From NCBI RefSeq assembly GCF_050948175.1, contig NW_027490091.1:1116001-1180000 (forward strand): a stretch of DNA of 64,000 bases. Reading direction: 5' to 3'. The stretch comes from Xylocopa sonorina (taxonomy: Eukaryota; Arthropoda; Insecta; Hymenoptera; Apidae). Positions 50,299-61,595 of this stretch are shown piece by piece (the stretch's first letter is position 1; each line of letters starts with the position of its first letter). Position numbers and translations under genes: made by a program. The notes beneath the pieces are model-generated. The model made no database searches. It was not told the origin of the DNA and saw only the letters and a program-made list of their open reading frames with translations.

Positions 50299-51306
50299 GG
50301 TTGGAATTTTTTTCTTCAAACTATCGCATATACGAAATTTAACTCTCGGCAGGAATTTTTTGGTCAAGCTAACGTCAATGTACGAATTTTAACTCTCGGT
50401 GGGCACTTTTTTCTTCAAACTACTGTCAATATTCAAATTTTATCTATTGGTTGATATCTTTTTGTCAAACATTCGTCAATAAACGAATTTTTAAACTAGG
50501 TTGTACCTTTTTTCATCAAATTGTCGCCTACATACGGAATTCAACTCTCGGTGGGAATTTTTTGGTCAAACTACCGTCAATGTACGAATTTTAAGTCTCG
50601 GTGGGAACTTTTCTCTTCAAACTACTGTCAATATTCAGATTTTAAATATTGGTTGAAATCTTTTTGTCAAACAGTCGTCAATAAACGAATTTTTATACTA
50701 GGTTGTAATTTTTTTCTTCAAACTATCGCCTACATACGAAATTTAACTCTCGGTGGGAATTTTTTGGTCAAACTTTCGTCAAAGTACGAATTTTAACTCT
50801 CGGTGGGCACTTTTTTCTTCAAACTACTGTCAATATTCAAATTTTATCTATTGGTTGATATTTTTTTGTCAAACATTCGTCAATAAACGAATTTTTAAAC
50901 TAGGTTGTAACTTTTTTCATCAAATTATCGCCTACATACGAAATTCAACTATCGGTGGGAATTTTTTGGTCAAACTACCGTCAATGTACGAATTTTGACT
51001 CTCGGTGGGCACTTTTTTCTTCAAACTACTGTCAATATTCAAATTTTATCTATTGGTTGATATTTTTTTGTCAAACATTCGTCAATAAACGAATTTTTAA
51101 ACTAGGTTGTAACTTTTTTCATCAAATTATCGCCTACATACGAAATTCAACTATCGGTGGGAATTTTTTGGTCAAACTAACGTCAATGTACGAATTTTGA
51201 CTCTCGGTGAGAACTTTTTTCTTCAAACTACTGTCAATACTCAAATTTTAACTATTGTTTGAGATGTTTTTGTTAAACAATTGCAAATAGACGAATTTTA
51301 ATACTA
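50299..51306. repeat. Zone III HOR 1: 5 monomers (1,008 bp)
   Basis: Order Q-P-R-V-W. R has CTCTCGG where other R copies read CTCACGG, and the V-like monomer reads ACCGTC. W ends with GGTGAGAAC, a variant also present just upstream near 50,200 and nowhere else in the zone, which ties this unit to its left neighbour. Confidence 0.9.
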
Positions 51307-53323
51307 GGTTGGAATTTTTTTCTTCAAACTATCGCATATACGAAATTTAACTCTCGGCAGGAATTTTTTGGTCAAGCTAACGTCAATGTACGAATTTTAA
51401 CTCTCGGTGGGCACTTTTTTCTTCAAACTACTGTCAATATTCAAATTTTATCTATTGGTTGATATCTTTTTGTCAAACATTCGTCAATAAACGAATTTTT
51501 AAACTAGGTTGTACCTTTTTTCATCAAATTGTCGCCTACATACGGAATTCAACTCTCGGTGGGAATTTTTTGGTCAAACTACCGTCAATGTACGAATTTT
51601 AAGTCTCGGTGGGAACTTTTCTCTTCAAACTACTGTCAATATTCAGATTTTAAATATTGGTTGAAATCTTTTTGTCAAACAGTCGTCAATAAACGAATTT
51701 TTATACTAGGTTGTAATTTTTTTCTTCAAACTATCGCCTACATACGAAATTTAACTCTCGGTGGGAATTTTTTGGTCAAACTTTCGTCAAAGTACGAATT
51801 TTAACTCACGGTGGGCACTTTTTTCTTCAAACTACTGTCAATATTCAAATTTTATCTATTGGTTGATATCTTTTTGTCAAACATTCGTCAATAAACGAAT
51901 TTTTAAACTAGGTTGTAACTTTTTTCATCAAATTATCGCCTACATACGAAATTCAACTCTCGGTGGGAATTTTTTGGTCAAACTACCGTCAATGTACGAA
52001 TTTTAACTCTCGGTGGGCACTTTTTTCTTCAAACTACTGTCAATATTCAAATTTTATCTATTGGTTGATATCTTTTTGTCAAACATTCGTCAATAAACGA
52101 ATTTTTAAACTAGGTTGTAACTTTTTTCATCAAATTATCGCCTACATACGAAATTCAACTCTCGGTGGGAATTTTTTGGTCAAACTACCGTCCATGTACG
52201 AATTTTAACTCTCGGTGGGCACTTTTTTCTTCAAACTACTGTCAATATTCAAATTTTATCTATTGGTTGATATCTTTTTGTCAAACATTCGTCAATAAAC
52301 GAATTTTTAAACTAGGTTGTACCTTTTTTCATCAAATTGTCGCCTACATACGGAATTCAACTCTCGGTGGGAATTTTTTGGTCAAACTACCGTCAATGTA
52401 CGAATTTTAAGTCTCGGTGGGAACTTTTCTCTTCAAACTACTGTCAATATTCAGATTTTAAATATTGGTTGAAATCTTTTTGTCAAACAGTCGTCAATAA
52501 ACGAATTTTTATACTAGGTTGTAATTTTTTTCTTCAAACTATCGCCTACATACGAAATTTAACTCTCGGTGGGGATTTTTTGGTCAAACTTTCGTCAAAG
52601 TACGAATTTTAACTCACGGTGGGCACTTTTTTCTTCAAACTACTGTCAATATTCAAATTTTATCTATTGGTTGATATCTTTTTGTCAAACATTCGTCAAT
52701 AAACGAATTTTTAAACTAGGTTGTAACTTTTTTCATCAAATTATCGCCTACATACGAAATTCAACTCTCGGTGGGAATTTTTTGGTCAAACTACCATCAA
52801 TGTACGAATTTTAACTCTCGGTGGGCACTTTTTTCTTCAAACTACTGTCAATATTCAAATTTTATCTATTGGTTGATATTTTTTGTCAAACATTCGTCAA
52901 TAAACGAATTTTTAAACTAGGTTGTAACTTTTTTCATCAAATTATCGCCTACATACGAAATTCAACTATCGGTGGGAATTTTTTGGTCAAACTACCATCA
53001 ATGTACGAATTTTGACTCTCGGTGGGCACTTTTTTCTTCAAACTACTGTCAATATTCAAATTTTATCTATTGGTTGATATTTTTTTGTCAAACATTCGTC
53101 AATAAACGAATTTTTAAACTAGGTTGTAACTTTTTTCATCAAATTATCGCCTACATACGAAATTCAACTATCGGTGGGAATTTTTTGGTCAAACTAACGT
53201 CAATGTACGAATTTTGACTCTCGGTGGGAACTTTTTACTTCAAACTACTGTCAATACTCAAATTTTAACTATTGTTTGAGATGTTTTTGTTAAACAATTG
53301 CAAATAGACGAATTTTAATACTA
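51307..53323. repeat. Zone III HOR 2: 10 monomers (2,017 bp)
   Basis: Order Q-P-R-S-T-P-R-U-V-W. A single T is missing in a C part near 52,877 (TTGATATTTTTTGTC), so the unit is 2,017 rather than 2,018 bp. W carries GAACTTTTTACTTC near 53,228, shared only with HOR 3. Confidence 0.92.
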
Positions 53324-54331
53324 GGTTGGAATTTTTTTCTTCAAACTATCGCATATACGAAATTTAACTCTCGGCAGGAATTTTTTGGTCAAGCTAACGT
53401 CAATGTACGAATTTTAACTCTCGGTGGGCACTTTTTTCTTCAAACTACTGTCAATATTCAAATTTTATCTATTGGTTGATATCTTTTTGTCAAACATTCG
53501 TCAATAAACGAATTTTTAAACTAGGTTGTACCTTTTTTCATCAAATTGTCGCCTACATACGGAATTCAACTCTCGGTGGGAATTTTTTGGTCAAACTACC
53601 GTCAATGTACGAATTTTAAGTCTCGGTGGGAACTTTTCTCTTCAAACTACTGTCAATATTCAGATTTTAAATATTGGTTGAAATCTTTTTGTCAAACAGT
53701 CGTCAATAAACGAATTTTTATACTAGGTTGTAATTTTTTTCTTCAAACTATCGCCTACATACGAAATTTAACTCTCGGTGGGGATTTTTTGGTCAAACTT
53801 TCGTCAAAGTACGAATTTTAACTCACGGTGGGCACTTTTTTCTTCAAACTACTGTCAATATTCAAATTTTATCTATTGGTTGATATCTTTTTGTCAAACA
53901 TTCGTCAATAAACGAATTTTTAAACTAGGTTGTAACTTTTTTCATCAAATTATCGCCTACATACGAAATTCAACTCTCGGTGGGAATTTTTTGGTCAAAC
54001 TACCATCAATGTACGAATTTTAACTCTCGGTGGGCACTTTTTTCTTCAAACTACTGTCAATATTCAAATTTTATCTATTGGTTGATATTTTTTTGTCAAA
54101 CATTCGTCAATAAACGAATTTTTAAACTAGGTTGTAACTTTTTTCATCAAATTATCGCCTACATACGAAATTCAACTATCGGTGGGAATTTTTTGGTCAA
54201 ACTAACGTCAATGTACGAATTTTGACTCTCGGTGGGAACTTTTTACTTCAAACTACTGTCAATACTCAAATTTTAACTATTGTTTGAGATGTTTTTGTTA
54301 AACAATTGCAAATAGACGAATTTTAATACTA
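53324..54331. repeat. Zone III HOR 3: 5 monomers (1,008 bp)
   Basis: Order Q-P-R-U-W, which equals HOR 2 with the S-T-P-R module and V removed. The W variant GAACTTTTTACTTC near 54,237 shows its W descends from the same copy as that of HOR 2. Confidence 0.92.
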
Positions 54332-56349
54332 GGTTGGAATTTTTTTCTTCAAACTATCGCATATACGAAATTTAACTCTCGGCAGGAATTTTTTGGTCAA
54401 GCTAACGTCAATGTACGAATTTTAACTCTCGGTGGGCACTTTTTTCTTCAAACTACTGTCAATATTCAAATTTTATCTATTGGTTGATATCTTTTTGTCA
54501 AACATTCGTCAATAAACGAATTTTTAAACTAGGTTGTACCTTTTTTCATCAAATTGTCGCCTACATACGGAATTCAACTCTCGGTGGGAATTTTTTGGTC
54601 AAACTACCGTCAATGTACGAATTTTAAGTCTCGGTGGGAACTTTTCTCTTCAAACTACTGTCAATATTCAGATTTTAAATATTGGTTGAAATCTTTTTGT
54701 CAAACAGTCGTCAATAAACGAATTTTTATACTAGGTTGTAATTTTTTTCTTCAAACTATCGCCTACATACGAAATTTAACTCTCGGTGGGAATTTTTTGG
54801 TCAAACTTTCGTCAAAGTACGAATTTTAACTCACGGTGGGCACTTTTTTCTTCAAACTACTGTCAATATTCAAATTTTATCTATTGGTTGATATCTTTTT
54901 GTCAAACATTCGTCAATAAACGAATTTTTAAACTAGGTTGTAACTTTTTTCATCAAATTATCGCCTACATACGAAATTCAACTCTCGGTGGGAATTTTTT
55001 GGTCAAACTACCGTCAATGTACGAATTTTAACTCTCGGTGGGCACTTTTTTCTTCAAACTACTGTCAATATTCAAATTTTATCTATTGGTTGATATCTTT
55101 TTGTCAAACATTCGTCAATAAACGAATTTTTAAACTAGGTTGTAACTTTTTTCATCAAATTATCGCCTACATACGAAATTCAACTCTCGGTGGGAATTTT
55201 TTGGTCAAACTACCGTCCATGTACGAATTTTAACTCTCGGTGGGCACTTTTTTCTTCAAACTACTGTCAATATTCAAATTTTATCTATTGGTTGATATCT
55301 TTTTGTCAAACATTCGTCAATAAACGAATTTTTAAACTAGGTTGTACCTTTTTTCATCAAATTGTCGCCTACATACGGAATTCAACTCTCGGTGGGAATT
55401 TTTTGGTCAAACTACCGTCAATGTACGAATTTTAAGTCTCGGTGGGAACTTTTCTCTTCAAACTACTGTCAATATTCAGATTTTAAATATTGGTTGAAAT
55501 CTTTTTGTCAAACAGTTGTCAATAAACGAATTTTTATACTAGGTTGTAATTTTTTTCTTCAAACTATCGCCTACATACGAAATTTAACTCTCGGTGGGGA
55601 TTTTTTGGTCAAACTTTCGTCAAAGTACGAATTTTAACTCACGGTGGGCACTTTTTTCTTCAAACTACTGTCAATATTCAAATTTTATCTATTGGTTGAT
55701 ATCTTTTTGTCAAACATTCGTCAATAAACGAATTTTTAAACTAGGTTGTAACTTTTTTCATCAAATTATCGCCTACATACGAAATTCAACTCTCGGTGGG
55801 AATTTTTTGGTCAAACTACCATCAATGTACGAATTTTAACTCTCGGTGGGCACTTTTTTCTTCAAACTACTGTCAATATTCAAATTTTATCTATTGGTTG
55901 ATATTTTTTTGTCAAACATTCGTCAATAAACGAATTTTTAAACTAGGTTGTAACTTTTTTCATCAAATTATCGCCTACATACGAAATTCAACTATCGGTG
56001 GGAATTTTTTGGTCAAACTACCATCAATGTACGAATTTTGACTCTCGGTGGGCACTTTTTTCTTCAAACTACTGTCAATATTCAAATTTTATCTATTGGT
56101 TGATATTTTTTTGTCAAACATTCGTCAATAAACGAATTTTTAAACTAGGTTGTAACTTTTTTCATCAAATTATCGCCTACATACGAAATTCAACTATCGG
56201 TGGGAATTTTTTGGTCAAACTAACGTCAATGTACGAATTTTGACTCTCGGTGGGAACTTTTTTCTTCAAACTACTGTCAATACTCAAATTTTAACTATTG
56301 TTTGAGATGTTTTTGTTAAACAATTGCAAATAGACGAATTTTAATACTA
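54332..56349. repeat. Zone III HOR 4: 10 monomers (2,018 bp)
   Basis: Order Q-P-R-S-T-P-R-U-V-W, the same as HOR 2. The C part after the second P reads CAGTTGTCAAT (T at 55,517) where the first reads CAGTCGTCAAT. This change recurs in the same slot of HORs 5, 6 and 7 but not in HOR 2. Confidence 0.92.
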
Positions 56350-58165
56350 GGTTGGAATTTTTTTCTTCAAACTATCGCATATACGAAATTTAACTCTCGG
56401 CAGGAATTTTTTGGTCAAGCTAACGTCAATGTACGAATTTTAACTCTCGGTGGGCACTTTTTTCTTCAAACTACTGTCAATATTCAAATTTTATCTATTG
56501 GTTGATATCTTTTTGTCAAACATTCGTCAATAAACGAATTTTTAAACTAGGTTGTACCTTTTTTCATCAAATTGTCGCCTACATACGGAATTCAACTCTC
56601 GGTGGGAATTTTTTGGTCAAACTACCGTCAATGTACGAATTTTAAGTCTCGGTGGGAACTTTTCTCTTCAAACTACTGTCAATATTCAGATTTTAAATAT
56701 TGGTTGAAATCTTTTTGTCAAACAGTCGTCAATAAACGAATTTTTATACTAGGTTGTAATTTTTTTCTTCAAACTATCGCCTACATACGAAATTTAACTC
56801 TCGGTGGGGATTTTTTGGTCAAACTTTCGTCAAAGTACGAATTTTAACTCACGGTGGGCACTTTTTTCTTCAAACTACTGTCAATATTCAAATTTTATCT
56901 ATTGGTTGATATCTTTTTGTCAAACATTCGTCAATAAACGAATTTTTAAACTAGGTTGTAACTTTTTTCATCAAATTATCGCCTACATACGAAATTCAAC
57001 TCTCGGTGGGAATTTTTTGGTCAAACTACCGTCAATGTACGAATTTTAACTCTCGGTGGGCACTTTTTTCTTCAAACTACTGTCAATATTCAAATTTTAT
57101 CTATTGGTTGATATCTTTTTGTCAAACATTCGTCAATAAACGAATTTTTAAACTAGGTTGTACCTTTTTTCATCAAATTGTCGCCTACATACGGAATTCA
57201 ACTCTCGGTGGGAATTTTTTGGTCAAACTACCGTCAATGTACGAATTTTAAGTCTCGGTGGGAACTTTTCTCTTCAAACTACTGTCAATATTCAGATTTT
57301 AAATATTGGTTGAAATCTTTTTGTCAAACAGTTGTCAATAAACGAATTTTTATACTAGGTTGTAATTTTTTTCTTCAAACTATCGCCTACATACGAAATT
57401 TAACTCTCGGTGGGGATTTTTTGGTCAAACTTTCGTCAAAGTACGAATTTTAACTCACGGTGGGCACTTTTTTCTTCAAACTACTGTCAATATTCAAATT
57501 TTATCTATTGGTTGATATCTTTTTGTCAAACATTCGTCAATAAACGAATTTTTAAACTAGGTTGTAACTTTTTTCATCAAATTATCGCCTACATACGAAA
57601 TTGAACTCTCGGTGGGAATTTTTTGGTCAAACTACCATCAATGTACGAATTTTAACTCTCGGTGGGCACTTTTTTCTTCAAACTACTGTCAATATTCAAA
57701 TTTTATCTATTGGTTGATATTTTTTTGTCAAACATTCGTCAATAAACGAATTTTTAAACTAGGTTGTAACTTTTTTCATCAAATTATCGCCTACATACGA
57801 AATTCAACTATCGGTGGGAATTTTTTGGTCAAACTACCATCAATGTACGAATTTTGACTCTCGGTGGGCACTTTTTTCTTCAAACTACTGTCAATATTCA
57901 AATTTTATCTATTGGTTGATATTTTTTTGTCAAACATTCGTCAATAAACGAATTTTTAAACTAGGTTGTAACTTTTTTCATCAAATTATCGCCTACATAC
58001 GAAATTCAACTATCGGTGGGAATTTTTTGGTCAAACTAACGTCAATGTACGAATTTTGACTCTCGGTGGGAACTTTTTTCTTCAAACTACTGTCAATACT
58101 CAAATTTTAACTATTGTTTGAGATGTTTTTGTTAAACAATTGCAAATAGACGAATTTTAATACTA
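56350..58165. repeat. Zone III HOR 5: 9 monomers (1,816 bp)
   Basis: Order Q-P-R-S-P-R-U-V-W: one monomer (T) has gone compared with HOR 4. The C variant recurs at 57,333. A new variant, AAATTGAACTC near 57,600, creates a stop in the overlapping frame and is shared with HORs 6 and 7. Confidence 0.92.
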
Positions 58166-59981
58166 GGTTGGAATTTTTTTCTTCAAACTATCGCATATAC
58201 GAAATTTAACTCTCGGCAGGAATTTTTTGGTCAAGCTAACGTCAATGTACGAATTTTAACTCTCGGTGGGCACTTTTTTCTTCAAACTACTGTCAATATT
58301 CAAATTTTATCTATTGGTTGATATCTTTTTGTCAAACATTCGTCAATAAACGAATTTTTAAACTAGGTTGTACCTTTTTTCATCAAATTGTCGCCTACAT
58401 ACGGAATTCAACTCTCGGTGGGAATTTTTTGGTCAAACTACCGTCAATGTACGAATTTTAAGTCTCGGTGGGAACTTTTCTGTTCAAACTACTGTCAATA
58501 TTCAGATTTTAAATATTGGTTGAAATCTTTTTGTCAAACAGTCGTCAATAAACGAATTTTTATACTAGGTTGTAATTTTTTTCTTCAAACTATCGCCTAC
58601 ATACGAAATTTAACTCTCGGTGGGGATTTTTTGGTCAAACTTTCGTCAAAGTACGAATTTTAACTCACGGTGGGCACTTTTTTCTTCAAACTACTGTCAA
58701 TATTCAAATTTTATCTATTGGTTGATATCTTTTTGTCAAACATTCGTCAATAAACGAATTTTTAAACTAGGTTGTAACTTTTTTCATCAAATTATCGCCT
58801 ACATACGAAATTCAACTCTCGGTGGGAATTTTTTGGTCAAACTACCGTCAATGTACGAATTTTAACTCTCGGTGGGCACTTTTTTCTTCAAACTACTGTC
58901 AATATTCAAATTTTATCTATTGGTTGATATCTTTTTGTCAAACATTCGTCAATAAACGAATTTTTAAACTAGGTTGTACCTTTTTTCATCAAATTGTCGC
59001 CTACATACGGAATTCAACTCTCGGTGGGAATTTTTTGGTCAAACTACCGTCAATGTACGAATTTTAAGTCTCGGTGGGAACTTTTCTCTTCAAACTACTG
59101 TCAATATTCAGATTTTAAATATTGGTTGAAATCTTTTTGTCAAACAGTTGTCAATAAACGAATTTTTATACTAGGTTGTAATTTTTTTCTTCAAACTATC
59201 GCCTACATACGAAATTTAACTCTCGGTGGGGATTTTTTGGTCAAACTTTCGTCAAAGTACGAATTTTAACTCACGGTGGGCACTTTTTTCTTCAAACTAC
59301 TGTCAATATTCAAATTTTATCTATTGGTTGATATCTTTTTGTCAAACATTCGTCAATAAACGAATTTTTAAACTAGGTTGTAACTTTTTTCATCAAATTA
59401 TCGCCTACATACGAAATTGAACTCTCGGTGGGAATTTTTTGGTCAAACTACCATCAATGTACGAATTTTAACTCTCGGTGGGCACTTTTTTCTTCAAACT
59501 ACTGTCAATATTCAAATTTTATCTATTGGTTGATATTTTTTTGTCAAACATTCGTCAATAAACGAATTTTTAAACTAGGTTGTAACTTTTTTCATCAAAT
59601 TATCGCCTACATACGAAATTCAACTATCGGTGGGAATTTTTTGGTCAAACTACCATCAATGTACGAATTTTGACTCTCGGTGGGCACTTTTTTCTTCAAA
59701 CTACTGTCAATATTCAAATTTTATCTATTGGTTGATATTTTTTTGTCAAACATTCGTCAATAAACGAATTTTTAAACTAGGTTGTAACTTTTTTCATCAA
59801 ATTATCGCCTACATACGAAATTCAACTATCGGTGGGAATTTTTTGGTCAAACTAACGTCAATGTACGAATTTTGACTCTCGGTGGGAACTTTTTTCTTCA
59901 AACTACTGTCAATACTCAAATTTTAACTATTGTTTGAGATGTTTTTGTTAAACAATTGCAAATAGACGAATTTTAATACTA
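58166..59981. repeat. Zone III HOR 6: 9 monomers (1,816 bp)
   Basis: Same order as HOR 5 at exactly 1,816 bp. The difference I noted is CTTTTCTGTTC near 58,489 against CTTTTCTCTTC in HOR 5. CAGTTGTC (59,149) and AAATTGAAC (59,416) are shared. Confidence 0.93.
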
Positions 59982-61595
59982 GGTTGGAATTTTTTTCTTC
60001 AAACTATCGCATATACGAAATTTAACTCTCGGCAGGAATTTTTTGGTCAAGCTAACGTCAATGTACGAATTTTAACTCTCGGTGGGCACTTTTTTCTTCA
60101 AACTACTGTCAATATTCAAATTTTATCTATTGGTTGATATCTTTTTGTCAAACATTCGTCAATAAACGAATTTTTAAACTAGGTTGTACCTTTTTTCATC
60201 AAATTGTCGCCTACATACGGAATTCAACTCTCGGTGGGAATTTTTTGGTCAAACTACCGTCAATGTACGAATTTTAAGTCTCGGTGGGAACTTTTCTCTT
60301 CAAACTACTGTCAATATTCAGATTTTAAATATTGGTTGAAATCTTTTTGTCAAACATTCGTCAATAAACGAATTTTTAAACTAGGTTGTAACTTTTTTCA
60401 TCAAATTATCGCCTACATACGAAATTCAACTCTCGGTGGGAATTTTTTGGTCAAACTACCGTCAATGTACGAATTTTAACTCTCGGTGGGCACTTTTTTC
60501 TTCAAACTACTGTCAATATTCAAATTTTATCTATTGGTTGATATCTTTTTGTCAAACATTCGTCAATAAACGAATTTTTAAACTAGGTTGTACCTTTTTT
60601 CATCAAATTGTCGCCTACATACGGAATTCAACTCTCGGTGGGAATTTTTTGGTCAAACTACCGTCAATGTACGAATTTTAAGTCTCGGTGGGAACTTTTC
60701 TCTTCAAACTACTGTCAATATTCAGATTTTAAATATTGGTTGAAATCTTTTTGTCAAACAGTTGTCAATAAACGAATTTTTATACTAGGTTGTAATTTTT
60801 TTCTTCAAACTATCGCCTACATACGAAATTTAACTCTCGGTGGGGATTTTTTGGTCAAACTTTCGTCAAAGTACGAATTTTAACTCACGGTGGGCACTTT
60901 TTTCTTCAAACTACTGTCAATATTCAAATTTTATCTATTGGTTGATATCTTTTTGTCAAACATTCGTCAATAAACGAATTTTTAAACTAGGTTGTAACTT
61001 TTTTCATCAAATTATCGCCTACATACGAAATTGAACTCTCGGTGGGAATTTTTTGGTCAAACTACCATCAATGTACGAATTTTAACTCTCGGTGGGCACT
61101 TTTTTCTTCAAACTACTGTCAATATTCAAATTTTATCTATTGGTTGATATTTTTTTGTCAAACATTCGTCAATAAACGAATTTTTAAACTAGGTTGTAAC
61201 TTTTTTCATCAAATTATCGCCTACATACGAAATTCAACTATCGGTGGGAATTTTTTGGTCAAACTACCATCAATGTACGAATTTTGACTCTCGGTGGGCA
61301 CTTTTTTCTTCAAACTACTGTCAATATTCAAATTTTATCTATTGGTTGATATTTTTTTGTCAAACATTCGTCAATAAACGAATTTTTAAACTAGGTTGTA
61401 ACTTTTTTCATCAAATTATCGCCTACATACGAAATTCAACTATCGGTGGGAATTTTTTGGTCAAACTAACGTCAATGTACGAATTTTGACTCTCGGTGGG
61501 AACTTTTTTCTTCAAACTACTGTCAATACTCAAATTTTAACTATTGTTTGAGATGTTTTTGTTAAACAATTGCAAATAGACGAATTTTAATACTA
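59982..61595. repeat. Zone III HOR 7: 8 monomers (1,614 bp)
   Basis: Order Q-P-S-P-R-U-V-W: the first R is missing, and a P start is fused to an S-type C and D (CAAACATTCG follows GGTTGAAATC near 60,350, where HOR 6 has CAAACAGTCG). The shared variants CAGTTGTC (60,763) and AAATTGAAC (61,030) remain. Confidence 0.92.
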
